Assembly: GCF_023955655.1 (NCBI RefSeq)
Contig: NZ_JAMXHT010000007.1
Coordinates: 1 to 64,000, forward strand
Source: Ralstonia soli
Lineage (GTDB): Bacteria > Pseudomonadota > Gammaproteobacteria > Burkholderiales > Burkholderiaceae
DNA length: 64,000 nucleotides
Direction of reading: 5' to 3'
How positions within the stretch are numbered: position 1 is the first letter of the stretch; the number at the start of each line of letters is the position of its first letter. The position numbers and the translations under genes are program-made. Shown piece after piece: positions 17,385-26,057 of the stretch. Under the pieces are notes generated by a model. It was given only the letters and a program-made list of their open reading frames with translations. It searched no databases and was not told where the DNA came from.

Positions 17385-18464
17385 ATGAACAGCCCATTCC
17401 CGTCCTTTCCGCAGTTCATCACTGCGCTCACGCTTGCAGTGCCAACCGGCCTCGCCTGGCCCCGGCTGCGCAACTGGCTGCGTGGCCGCCCCCCGGCACA
17501 GGCTGTCCCCTCGATGCTGACGACACGGGTGCGCCGAATCGTTGATGAGACAGCTGACATCAAGTCGTTCGAACTCGTGAGCGCCGACGGCTCTAAGCTG
17601 CCCGGCTGGAGCGCCGGCGCGCACATCGACGTGCGACTCGACCAAGATACTGTTCGGCAGTACTCGCTGTGTGGAGCACCTGGCACACAGGACATGTATC
17701 GCATCGCGATAAAGAATGCGCCTGACTCACGCGGGGGTTCACGCGCGATGCACCAGCGCGTGGGCGTCGGAGATACGCTTGTCATCAGTCATCCGCGCAA
17801 TCACTTCGAAATGATCGACGATGCTTGCCACTACGTACTGATTGCCGCCGGCATCGGGATCACGCCGCTGCTCGCGATGGCGCAGGAGTTGCAGGCTCGC
17901 GGTGCCTCGTACGAACTGCATTACTTCACGCGTTCGATCGCCGAGACCGCGTTCCAACAAATGCTTTCGGCGCAGCCGTATGCTGATCGCGTGAGCTTCC
18001 ATTACGCCGTTGGCGCGCGACTGCGTGACCTGCTGCAGGTGAGCCTTCGCCACTATTCACCTGGCCACCACATCTATATGTGTGGCCCGCGCCGGTTTAC
18101 GGACGTCATCAACGATGTCACAGCCGGCATCTGGCCGCCCGAAGCTATCCACGTCGAATACTTCGGTGCGGACGTTGCTGCGACGTCCGCACCGGGCCAC
18201 GCGTTCGAGGTTAAGCTGGAGCGCTCGAAGCGCACGATTCCGGTTTCCGCCGAATGCAGCATCGCCGATGCGCTATGCGCGCACGGCATCTCTGTTGCCA
18301 CCTCGTGCCGCGAGGGTGTCTGCGGCACCTGTTTGACTGGCCTCTTGGCCGGCACGCCAGACCACCGGGACGCGTTCCTCAGTGACAAGGAGCGTAAGGC
18401 TGGCGACAGGATCATGATCTGCGTCTCGCGCGCGAAGTCTAAGCAGCTCGTGCTCGACATCTGA
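17385..18464 (+). CDS. FNR-type flavin reductase with C-terminal 2Fe-2S ferredoxin domain (VanB/phthalate dioxygenase reductase-like)
   Basis: About 359 residues with three modules. An FMN/FAD domain (HIDVRLDQDTVRQYSLCG), an NAD-binding domain (VLIAAGIGITPLLAMAQ and MCGPRRF) and a plant-type 2Fe-2S domain with SCREGVCGTC and a distal Cys in ICVSRAK all fit the phthalate dioxygenase reductase/VanB family, which passes electrons from NAD(P)H to a partner. No Rieske oxygenase gene is near. Given the PepSY and DUF4198 neighbours it may instead reduce a metal chelate. The ORF is open upstream to a TTG at 17343; ATG at 17385 is chosen. An unusual hydrophobic N-terminal segment (FITALTLAVPTGLAWP) precedes the flavin domain and could be a membrane anchor. 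Confidence 0.82.
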   Translation: MNSPFPSFPQFITALTLAVPTGLAWPRLRNWLRGRPPAQAVPSMLTTRVRRIVDETADIKSFELVSADGSKLPGWSAGAHIDVRLDQDTVRQYSLCGAPGTQDMYRIAIKNAPDSRGGSRAMHQRVGVGDTLVISHPRNHFEMIDDACHYVLIAAGIGITPLLAMAQELQARGASYELHYFTRSIAETAFQQMLSAQPYADRVSFHYAVGARLRDLLQVSLRHYSPGHHIYMCGPRRFTDVINDVTAGIWPPEAIHVEYFGADVAATSAPGHAFEVKLERSKRTIPVSAECSIADALCAHGISVATSCREGVCGTCLTGLLAGTPDHRDAFLSDKERKAGDRIMICVSRAKSKQLVLDI

Positions 18465-18766
18465 CCGCGACAGCGGTCGAAAGCCTCCCCTACTCAGAGC
18501 GTCGAGAAGGAGTACGTGTGTACGTAGGGCCGATTGAGTAAGCGCCGTCATGTCTTGCTCGAAGCGCTCGGCGTGCACACCCTTGCCCATCGGTCACTGA
18601 GAATTTGATCGGCGGCGAAGTGTTGTCCTATCTGCTCGCCCCGATTCCAACAAGGATTCCAATCCCGCCGCAAGCAGATCGCCGAATGCCGATCCGTTGT
18701 GCGACATGAAAATTGGTGTGCCGCTAAGCATTCAGTCAAGAATTGGAGAGCCGCTCACATCGGCGA
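18465..18766. other. Intergenic region between convergent genes
   Basis: No gene recognised. A small perfect hairpin (GACCGC, loop GACA, GCGGTC) spans the reductase stop codon but has no T-run, so it is only a weak terminator candidate. Confidence 0.3.
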
Positions 18767-19555
18767 TCAACTCAATGGAATCTCCAAGATCCACTTGAAC
18801 GTCCACCGGTCGGTGCTACGCGTCAAACCGCGTCCAATACCGAAATTGAAAACGAACGGCTTACGGTCCACATCAAACGCGAGAAATAGCGTGTGCTGCT
18901 GCTCATGCAATGGCAGGAGATGATCAACACGCCCCAGTCCTGCGTAGTACTCCACCCCGGTGCGAACTCCGGTTGCGACAGTGCGAGCCACCTTGAATGC
19001 GGGCGCAACCTCTGGCACACCGCTGCGCTCGGGGCCAGAGAGGTTCCAGTCAAGCACTGGGTTGATCGCCCATAGCCACCGCTCATTCTGAAAGCCATAA
19101 ATCGGCCGCAACTCCGCCGCTTGTTGCGATTGCTCAAATCGTGTCGCAACGTGAGCCAGCTCGACGTTGAGACCAGCGAAGTGGCCAACCCCATCTTCCG
19201 GTCGAACAGGCATCCACTTCACGCGGAGCTTCGGACCGGTGACGTAGTACGTGTTATCGCGCGTGAGCGAAGTCGGAACGTACAGACCAAGCTCTACCGA
19301 CGGCGTCAATCCGTAAGAGAACTCAGCGGTTGCGCGCCAACCGTGGGGGGTTGTGACTTCTTTGGGGTACGAGGGCTCTGCGATGCCGCTCGGCGTCGTG
19401 TTCAGATGCAGCTCCAAACCAAACTCGCCCGGTGCGTTGATGTCGCCCGTATAGACCTGGATTTCGTCGGGCAGCGCTGCGTGCACCGGCGGTCCCGACA
19501 CGTACAACAAACTTGCGGTGAGCCCGGCAATGTGGGCAATGCGCGAATTCAGCAT
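18767..19555 (-). CDS. Putative outer-membrane beta-barrel protein
   Basis: A 262-residue hypothetical protein with a signal peptide (about 26 residues, ending VHA). It has many alternating aromatic/hydrophobic strands typical of small barrels (TAEFSYGLTPSVELGLYVP, YYVTGPKLRVKWMPV, GVRTGVEYYAGLG, FVFNFGIGRGL, KWILEIPLS). Similar proteins are annotated as transporter or outer-membrane protein of unknown function. It stands alone between a convergent reductase gene and the long catabolic operon. I do not recognise a specific family or ligand. Confidence 0.65.
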   Translation of the reverse strand: MLNSRIAHIAGLTASLLYVSGPPVHAALPDEIQVYTGDINAPGEFGLELHLNTTPSGIAEPSYPKEVTTPHGWRATAEFSYGLTPSVELGLYVPTSLTRDNTYYVTGPKLRVKWMPVRPEDGVGHFAGLNVELAHVATRFEQSQQAAELRPIYGFQNERWLWAINPVLDWNLSGPERSGVPEVAPAFKVARTVATGVRTGVEYYAGLGRVDHLLPLHEQQHTLFLAFDVDRKPFVFNFGIGRGLTRSTDRWTFKWILEIPLS

Positions 19556-19908
19556 GGGGGTACTCCGTTTTCTACCCGCCGAAGCACAAAGGTAGGATGA
19601 GCGCTCTTGCTTATGTCCCAGTGCGTTACAACGGGTGGGGGGATGAAATGAATCTGTACGGCGCGCACGTCAAGGCTTTTGCGACGGGCGAGCCTTGAGT
19701 CCGAGCGCCTCTGGCGCGACGTAAGCCAATGGCCCAAGTTGGAAGGCAGGTAGGCGACGGTATGCAGAGCAGCCCCCCAAGGGGAAAACTCATCGATAAC
19801 TTTATGGGGCCGCGCAAAAACGCCCGCCCCAGCAAAGCTAGCGTGTTTCCTGCCTACCTTTCAGTACGGCGGAAAGTTTGATAGCTCCTGAGCTTTCCCC
19901 CATCGAGG
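19556..19908. other. 353-bp intergenic region
   Basis: No gene seen. It lies between the barrel-protein start and the 3' end of the long minus-strand operon, so it should hold the barrel-protein promoter. A loose repeat of GGTAGGC occurs near 19750 and, inverted, near 19855. Nothing else is identifiable. Confidence 0.3.
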
Positions 19909-21378
19909 CTAGCTAAGCTGGCCCTGGCAGACGTACTTGGTGTGAAGGTAGTCGTCCAGCCCGTGGACGGAGCCTTCACGGCCGTAGCCGGATTCCTTCA
20001 CACCGCCAAACGGCGCGGCCTCGGCGGCCAGCGCCCCTTCATTGATGCCGACGATGCCCGTCTCCAGCGCTTCGGCCACGCGCCAGATACGGCGGACGTT
20101 CTGGCTGTAGAAGTAGGCGGCTAGGCCAAACGGCGTGTCGTTGGCAGCGGCAATCACCTCGTCTTCGGTCGTGAAGCGCGTCAGCGGTGCGACGGGGCCG
20201 AAGGTTTCTTCGCAGGCGCAGGCCATGGTGGCATCGGCGTCGATCAGCACCGTGGGTGCGTAGTAGTTGGGCCCAAGCTGTGTCAGGCGCGCACCACCGG
20301 TCAACACCTTGGCGCCCTTTGCGATGGCGTCCTGCACGTGCCGGTCGATCTTCTCGACCGCACGCGCGTTGATCATCGGGCCGATCTGCGAAGCGGGGTC
20401 GGCGGCCGGCCCGACCTTGAGCGCGGCCACGCGTGCGGCCAACTTGGCGGCAAACGCATCGTGCACCGCGTCGTGCACGAACACGCGGTTCGGGCACACG
20501 CAGGTCTGCCCGCCGTTGCGGAACTTGGCCGCCATGAAACCATCCACGGCGGCATCGACGTCGGCGTCTTCAAACACGATGAAGGGCGCGTTGCCGCCAA
20601 GTTCGAGCGACAGCTTCTTCAGCGTGTCGGCGCTGCGGCGCGCCAGATGCTTGCCGACGGGCGTGGAGCCGGTGAACGTGATCTTGCGCACGCGGCCATC
20701 GTCCAGCCAAACGTCCACCACTTCAGGCGTCCGCTCGCGCGAGGCGGTCACGATATTCAGCACGCCCGGCGGCACGCCGGCTTCCTGTGCCAGACGCACG
20801 AGCGCGAGCGATGTCAGCGGCGTGTCTTCCGCGGGCTTGCAGACGACGGTGCAGCCCACCGCGAGCGCCGGGGCGATCTTGCGCGCGATCATCGCCGCCG
20901 GGAAGTTCCACGGCGTGATGGCCGCCACCACGCCCACCGGCTCCTTGAGCGCAAACATGCGCCGGCCCGGCACCGGCGCAGGAATCACCTCGCCGTTCAT
21001 GCGCGTGGCTTCTTCGCCAAACCATTCGATGTAGCTCGCGGCGTAGGCCACCTCGCCCTTGCCTTCAGCAAGCGGCTTGCCCTGCTCCAGCGAGATCAGC
21101 TTGCCAAGATCGTCCTGATGCGCCAGCACGAGATCGTTCCAGCGTTTGATGATCTGCGCGCGCTGCTTGGCCGGCACCTTGCGCCACGCCGGGAAGGCGG
21201 CATGCGCGGCGTCCAGGGCAGCCCGTGCCTCATCCGCGCCGGAGTCGGGCACGCGTGTGATGAGGTCGCCGGTGGCAGGATTTGTCACGTCCAACAGCGG
21301 GCCGGTTGCGCTCAGCCATTCGCCGGCGATGTAGTTGGCGCTGCGGATCAGGTCCGCGCGATCGAGTGAGAGAGACAT
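19909..21378 (-). CDS. gabD: Succinate-semialdehyde/aldehyde dehydrogenase, NAD(P)-dependent
   Basis: A full-length ALDH-superfamily enzyme of about 489 residues, closest in motif to GabD. It has the Rossmann entry TPWNFPAAMIARKIAPALAVGC, the general base Glu259 in LELGGNAPF, the nucleophile Cys293 in GGQTCVCPNR and the C-terminal ESGYGREGSVHGLDDYL. It oxidises succinate semialdehyde or a related short aldehyde to the acid. It is the last gene of the HAD-oxidase-ABC-ttuC unit, 27 bp after the dehydrogenase. ATG at 21378 is taken, though a GTG at 21393 is possible. In this context the aldehyde may come from the FAD amine oxidoreductase encoded upstream. GabD symbol by similarity; substrate inferred. 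Confidence 0.82.
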   Translation of the reverse strand: MSLSLDRADLIRSANYIAGEWLSATGPLLDVTNPATGDLITRVPDSGADEARAALDAAHAAFPAWRKVPAKQRAQIIKRWNDLVLAHQDDLGKLISLEQGKPLAEGKGEVAYAASYIEWFGEEATRMNGEVIPAPVPGRRMFALKEPVGVVAAITPWNFPAAMIARKIAPALAVGCTVVCKPAEDTPLTSLALVRLAQEAGVPPGVLNIVTASRERTPEVVDVWLDDGRVRKITFTGSTPVGKHLARRSADTLKKLSLELGGNAPFIVFEDADVDAAVDGFMAAKFRNGGQTCVCPNRVFVHDAVHDAFAAKLAARVAALKVGPAADPASQIGPMINARAVEKIDRHVQDAIAKGAKVLTGGARLTQLGPNYYAPTVLIDADATMACACEETFGPVAPLTRFTTEDEVIAAANDTPFGLAAYFYSQNVRRIWRVAEALETGIVGINEGALAAEAAPFGGVKESGYGREGSVHGLDDYLHTKYVCQGQLS

Positions 21379-21405
21379 CGTCTTTTGGTCCACAGCAAAT
21401 GAAAA

Positions 21406-22494
21406 TCAGGCACCCGCAACGTGCGCGGCAATCGCCTCGCCCACCTGCGTGGTGTTGGCGGTGCCGCCCAGGTCCGGCGTGCGCGGGCCGTCCTTCAACA
21501 CGGCTTCGATGGCCGCGACGATGGCGTCGTGCGCTGCCCGCCCCGCCCCTTGTCCTTGCGTCAGGAAATCCAGCATCAAGGCCCCCGACCAGATCATCGC
21601 AATCGGGTTGGCGATGTTCTTGCCGTAGATGTCCGGCGCCGAGCCGTGCACCGGCTCGAACAGCGACGGGAACGTGCGATCGGGGTTCAGATTGGCCGAA
21701 GGCGCCAGGCCGATCGTGCCGGTCGTCGCGGGTCCGAGATCGGACAGGATGTCGCCGAACAGGTTGGTCGCGGCCACCACATCGAAGCGGCCCGGCTGCA
21801 GCACGAAGCGTGCGGTCAGGATGTCGATGTGCTGCTTGTCGAGCGTGACGTCGGGATAGCTTTGCGCGACTTCATCCGCGCGCTTGTCCCACCACGGCAT
21901 GCTGATGGCGATGCCGTTGCTCTTGGTGGCGAGCGTCACGTGTTTGCGCGGGCGGCTTTGTGCAAGGTCGAACGCGAACTTCAGCAGCCGTTCCGCACCA
22001 CGTCGCGAGTAGACCGATTCCTGGATCACGATCTCGCGGTCGGTGCCTTCGTACATGATGCCGCCGAGCGATGTGTATTCGCCCTCGGTGTTCTCGCGCA
22101 CGACGTAGTAGTCGATGTCGCCGGGCTTGCGATTGGCGAGCGGGCACGGCACGCCCTCAAACAAACGCACGGGGCGCAGGTTGATGTATTGGTCGAATTC
22201 GCGGCGGAACTTGAGCAGCGAACCCCACAGCGAAACGTGATCAGGCACCGTGGCCGGCCAGCCGACCGCGCCAAAGAAAATCGCGTCCATGCCCTTGAGC
22301 TGCGCCTTCCAGTCGTCGGGCATCATCTGGCCGTGCTGCTGGTAGTAGTCGCAGCCGGCCCAGTCGATGTTGTGACACTCCAGCTCGAAGCCAAAGCGCT
22401 CGGCCGCCGCCTGGATGACGCGCAGGCCTTCTGGCATCACCTCCTTGCCGATGCCGTCTCCCGGGATGATCGCGATGCGAAATGCGGGAATCAT
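21406..22494 (-). CDS. ttuC: Tartrate/D-malate dehydrogenase, second paralog
   Basis: A 362-residue beta-decarboxylating dehydrogenase. It has RIAIIPGDGIGKEV at the N terminus, VRENTEGEYTSLGG, TKSNGIAISMPWWD, NLFGDILSDLGP and EPVHGSAPDIYGKNIANP, as in TtuC/DmlA. It is clearly related to the protein at 9780-10847 but is not a recent duplicate. The reading frame is open upstream to 22776 inside the ABC ATPase gene. ATG at 22494 is chosen because AAGGA lies five bases upstream and homology begins there. It follows the ABC ATPase by 16 bp and precedes gabD by 27 bp, so it is part of the same operon and may act on a hydroxyacid product of the imported compound. Confidence 0.85.
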   Translation of the reverse strand: MIPAFRIAIIPGDGIGKEVMPEGLRVIQAAAERFGFELECHNIDWAGCDYYQQHGQMMPDDWKAQLKGMDAIFFGAVGWPATVPDHVSLWGSLLKFRREFDQYINLRPVRLFEGVPCPLANRKPGDIDYYVVRENTEGEYTSLGGIMYEGTDREIVIQESVYSRRGAERLLKFAFDLAQSRPRKHVTLATKSNGIAISMPWWDKRADEVAQSYPDVTLDKQHIDILTARFVLQPGRFDVVAATNLFGDILSDLGPATTGTIGLAPSANLNPDRTFPSLFEPVHGSAPDIYGKNIANPIAMIWSGALMLDFLTQGQGAGRAAHDAIVAAIEAVLKDGPRTPDLGGTANTTQVGEAIAAHVAGA

Positions 22495-22510
22495 GTCGTT
22501 CCTTGTTCTA

Positions 22511-24142
22511 TTAAACGGAGACTGCGGCAGCGCGGTCCCGCTCATCAAGCCAGCCCTGACGCAGTTCAGGCACCGAGTTGGCGAGTTGCTCGTAGTACGG
22601 ATGATGTGGGCCGCGATCAAAATCAGCGCGCGCCACCTGCGTGAGCTTACGACCGTGCTGCATGACGACGATCTCGTCGCACACGGCGCGCACGGTGTGC
22701 AGATCATGGCTGATGAAGAGGTAAGACACGCCCAGATCGCGCCGCAGGTCGGCCATGAGGTTGAGCACGGCCGCACCCACCACGGTGTCGAGCGCGGAAG
22801 TCACCTCGTCGCACAGGATCAGATCCGGCTCTGCAGCGAGGGCGCGCGCCAGGTTCACGCGCTGCTTCTGCCCACCCGACAACCCACCCGGCAAGCGTTG
22901 CGCCACGCTGTGCGGCAAGCGCACCAGATCGAGCAGCTCGCGAATGCGCCGCTGCAACGCCTCGCCCTTCAAGCCTTTGTAGAACTGCAGCGGCCGCGCC
23001 AGGATGCGCTCGATGGTGTGTGACGGGTTGAGCGCCGTATCCGCCATCTGGAAGACAATCTGGATGCGGCGCAGCTCCTCGTGGCTCCGGTTGGCAAGCA
23101 GCGGCTTGAGTTCACGGCCGGCGAACGTCATGTTGCCCTGGCACGGCGCAATCAGGCCTGCAATGGCCCGCGCCAGCGTGGTCTTGCCTGACCCCGATTC
23201 GCCGATCACGCCGATGGCCTGCCCGCGGTAAAGCTTGAGGTCGATCCCTTCGATGACACAGGTGATGGGCTTGCCCTTTGTGCCGACAGGTCCGTAGCTG
23301 GCAGCCAATGACCGTACATCGAGCAGCAACTCACCTTCGCCCAGGCAGTGCTCCGCTGGGCGCGCGGTTGGCCGCGCCGCCGCCAGCAGGCTCTTGGTGT
23401 AGTCATGATCAGGCGTGGCGAGGATGTGCGCGGTCGGGTTGATCTCCTGCATCTGGCCGCCGCGCAGCACCAGGATGTGGTCGGCCATCTGCGCCACCAC
23501 GGCCAGGTCGTGGCTCACGTAGACCGCCGTGGCGCGGCGCTCGCGCACCACGCGGCGGAACGCACGCAGCACCTCGATCTGCGTGGTCACGTCCAGTGCG
23601 GTGGTCGGCTCATCCAGGATCACCAGATCCGGATCGATGATGAGCGCCATCGCCGCCATGAGCCGCTGCAACTGCCCACCCGACACCTGATGCGGATACC
23701 GCTCGCCAATGGTTTCGGGATTGGGCAGTGCAAGTTCGCGGAACAACTCCACGGCCTTGGCCTCGGCTTGCGCGCGCGACATCGTGCCGTGAATGCGCGC
23801 CGGCTCCACCACCTGATCCAGGATCGTGCGCGAGGGGTTGAACGACGCCGCTGCACTCTGCGCGATGTAGGCGACGGTGCGCCCGCGCAACGCGCGCTGC
23901 TCGGCAGGCGGCAGGTGCAGGACATCGATGTCGCCAATGCGCACGCTGCCCGATGCGATCTCGCATCCACGGCGGGCATAGCCCATCAGCGCCAGCGCAG
24001 TGGTGGTCTTGCCGGAACCGGACTCGCCAATCAGCGCCAGCACCTCGCCCGGCTGGATGGCAAAGCTGAGGTTGTCTACGAGGGTCTGTTCGCCTGCGGT
24101 AATGCGCAGGCCTTCTACGACGACGGACGCACCCATGTTCAA
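22511..24142 (-). CDS. Peptide/opine-type ABC transporter ATP-binding protein, fused double ATPase
   Basis: 543 residues with two complete ABC ATPase domains in one chain, equivalent to DppD plus DppF (GsiA-like layout). The first domain has Walker A GESGSGKTTTALALM near residue 38, the signature VSGGQLQRLMAAMAL and VILDEPTTALD. The second has GESGSGKTTLARAIAG near 310, LSGGQKQRVNLARAL and LILCDEVTSALD. It energises uptake with the two permeases and binding protein encoded upstream. Its start overlaps the permease stop by four bases (ATGA), which indicates coupling. Both nucleotide sites look intact. The transported substrate cannot be read from sequence; peptides, opines or amino-acid derivatives are usual for this class. 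Confidence 0.9.
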   Translation of the reverse strand: MNMGASVVVEGLRITAGEQTLVDNLSFAIQPGEVLALIGESGSGKTTTALALMGYARRGCEIASGSVRIGDIDVLHLPPAEQRALRGRTVAYIAQSAAASFNPSRTILDQVVEPARIHGTMSRAQAEAKAVELFRELALPNPETIGERYPHQVSGGQLQRLMAAMALIIDPDLVILDEPTTALDVTTQIEVLRAFRRVVRERRATAVYVSHDLAVVAQMADHILVLRGGQMQEINPTAHILATPDHDYTKSLLAAARPTARPAEHCLGEGELLLDVRSLAASYGPVGTKGKPITCVIEGIDLKLYRGQAIGVIGESGSGKTTLARAIAGLIAPCQGNMTFAGRELKPLLANRSHEELRRIQIVFQMADTALNPSHTIERILARPLQFYKGLKGEALQRRIRELLDLVRLPHSVAQRLPGGLSGGQKQRVNLARALAAEPDLILCDEVTSALDTVVGAAVLNLMADLRRDLGVSYLFISHDLHTVRAVCDEIVVMQHGRKLTQVARADFDRGPHHPYYEQLANSVPELRQGWLDERDRAAAVSV

Positions 24143-25044
24143 CGCCCTCCGCGTTCGCGGGCCGCGCGGCCCGGCAGGTTGTCGATGACGATGTTGACGG
24201 CGATGGTCAGACTCGCGATGGCCAACGCCGGTACGATCACCGAGGCGCCTGCGTCAGGCAGCGCACCGATGTTCTCGCGCACCAGCGAGCCCCAGTCCGC
24301 ATCGGGCGGCTGAATGCCCAACCCCAGAAAGCTCAGGCTCGCCAGCAGCAGTACCACGTACACAAAGCGCAGGCCCAGGTCGGCCAGCATGGGCCCGAGG
24401 ATGTTCGGCAGAATCTCACGCAGCATGATGTACAGCGTGCCCTCACCGCGTGTACGTGCCACAACCACGTAATCCAACGCGTTGATGTTGACTGCCAGCG
24501 AACGTGCGATGCGATACGCACCCGGTACGTAGATAATCGCGGCGGTCGCCACCAGCATCGTCACCGAAGAACCGAAGCCCGCCACCATCAGCAGGGCGAA
24601 CATCTTGCTCGGGATGGCGGTCAGCGTATCGAGCACACGGCTCAGCGTGGCATCAACCAGCCCGCCCATGGCGGCGGCAAACAGCGCCAGCACCGTGCCC
24701 GTACCGCTCGCCAGCAGCGTGGCCACGAGCGCCACTCCAACCGTATAGCGAGCGCCCTCCACCACGCGGACGAACATGTCGCGCCCGAGGTAGTCGGTGC
24801 CGAACCAGTGGGCCGCGCTCATGGGCCCGAACACGTCGCCATTGCCGTCGCCGCTCGTGATCAGATGCGCGGGCAGCAACGCGGGCCCGACCACGGCCGC
24901 CAGCAGCCAGAACACCAGCACGGTCAGGCCAATGAGGCCCGTGACGCCAAAACTGCTCAGCAGACGCTGGACGCGATTGCGCTGTGCTGGCAACGGAGCC
25001 TGGAGCGCAGGGGAAGAAGGGGTGGATTCCATAGTCATACTCAT
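24139..25044 (-). CDS. ABC transporter permease, DppC family
   Basis: A 301-residue inner-membrane permease. It has a first helix near 37-60 (LIGLTVLVFWLLAAVVGPALLP), the extracytoplasmic loop HWFGTDYLGRDMFVRVVEGARY typical of DppC/OppC, several more helices and the EAA loop (RTRGEGTLYIMLREILPNILGPML). It partners with the DppB-type permease encoded 24 bp upstream and the fused ATPase. Three ATG codons lie at the N terminus (25044, 25038, 25032) and the true start could be any of them. Confidence 0.88.
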   Translation of the reverse strand: MSMTMESTPSSPALQAPLPAQRNRVQRLLSSFGVTGLIGLTVLVFWLLAAVVGPALLPAHLITSGDGNGDVFGPMSAAHWFGTDYLGRDMFVRVVEGARYTVGVALVATLLASGTGTVLALFAAAMGGLVDATLSRVLDTLTAIPSKMFALLMVAGFGSSVTMLVATAAIIYVPGAYRIARSLAVNINALDYVVVARTRGEGTLYIMLREILPNILGPMLADLGLRFVYVVLLLASLSFLGLGIQPPDADWGSLVRENIGALPDAGASVIVPALAIASLTIAVNIVIDNLPGRAARERGGR

Positions 25045-25068
25045 ATTCGTGGTGTGGGCTTGCTCCCT

Positions 25069-26025
25069 TCACCCGTGCCGCAGGCGCGGATTGGCAACAA
25101 TGCCCAGCACATCGGCAGTGGTTACTAGGAGCAGATAACCAGTGCAAAAAATCATGGCGCAGCCTTGCACCAACGGCATGTCGCGCTGGGACACGCCGTC
25201 GACCATCAGCTTTGCAATGCCGGGATAGTTAAAGATGGTTTCGATGATGATCACGCCCCCCAGCAGGTAGGACAATGACAGCGCCACGGCATTGGCAATC
25301 GGCCCCACCGCGTTGGGCAACGCATGGGCGAGCACAACGCGCATTGGCGAAGCGCCCTTCAGACGCACCATTTCGATGTACGGCGCTTCGAGCTGGTCGA
25401 TAACCGCGGCACGGCTCATTCGCATCATCTGCGCGACGATGACGCAGCAAAGCGTCAGCACCGGCATAGCAAAGGCTTGCAGCATCTGCCCGAGCGATTC
25501 AATGGCATTGACATAGGAAAGCGCCGGTAGCCAGTGCAACTTCACGGCAAACACCAGCACGGCCAGCGTCGCTACCAGGAATTCGGGTACAGAGACCACC
25601 GCGACCGCTGCACTTGAGGCAATACGGTCGAATCTCGAGCCCCGCCAAACAGCCGAAGCGATGCCTAAACCAAGCGCTATCGGTACCGAAAAGAAGGCGG
25701 TCACGGCCGCCAACAGCAGCGAATTTGGCAAACGGCTCGCTACCAATTCGGCCACGGGAAGCTGGGTTGTGGCCGATTGCCCCATCTCGCCGCGCGCGAT
25801 GCCTCCGAGCCAATGTACGTAGCGTTGAGGCGCCGGTACGTTCAGCCCCATCTGCGCGCGAAGCGCGGCTAGCGCCTCGGGCGTTGCGTCCTGACCCAGT
25901 TGCTCTTGCGCCGCGTCGCCGGGCAGCACAGCGGTGATCGAAAACACAATCACTGATACCGCCACCAGTGACAACGTTGCGAGCAGCACGCGCCGCACCA
26001 ACAGCCTAAAGATGATTTGATTCAT
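25069..26025 (-). CDS. ABC transporter permease, DppB family
   Basis: A 318-residue integral membrane protein with six predicted helices. The N terminus RLLVRRVLLATLSLVAVSVIVFSITAVLPGDAAQEQLG and the C-terminal transport domain (MSRAAVIDQLEAPYIEMVRLKGASPMRVVLAHALPNAVGP) carry the DppB EAA motif. It forms the channel with the DppC-type permease. It follows the binding-protein gene by 32 bp in the same unit. Confidence 0.88.
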   Translation of the reverse strand: MNQIIFRLLVRRVLLATLSLVAVSVIVFSITAVLPGDAAQEQLGQDATPEALAALRAQMGLNVPAPQRYVHWLGGIARGEMGQSATTQLPVAELVASRLPNSLLLAAVTAFFSVPIALGLGIASAVWRGSRFDRIASSAAVAVVSVPEFLVATLAVLVFAVKLHWLPALSYVNAIESLGQMLQAFAMPVLTLCCVIVAQMMRMSRAAVIDQLEAPYIEMVRLKGASPMRVVLAHALPNAVGPIANAVALSLSYLLGGVIIIETIFNYPGIAKLMVDGVSQRDMPLVQGCAMIFCTGYLLLVTTADVLGIVANPRLRHG

Positions 26026-26057
26026 AACACTCGCCTCGACTCGATTCCGTCGCCACG

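Noticed and set aside
20338-21369. Long plus-strand ORF of 343 codons opposite the aldehyde dehydrogenase gene
   Set aside because: It is an antisense frame of a real GC-rich gene; its Arg/His/Ala-rich translation has no recognisable motif. The same holds for the long antisense frames at 21421-22644, 28098-29831, 60107-61738 and 62414-63973.
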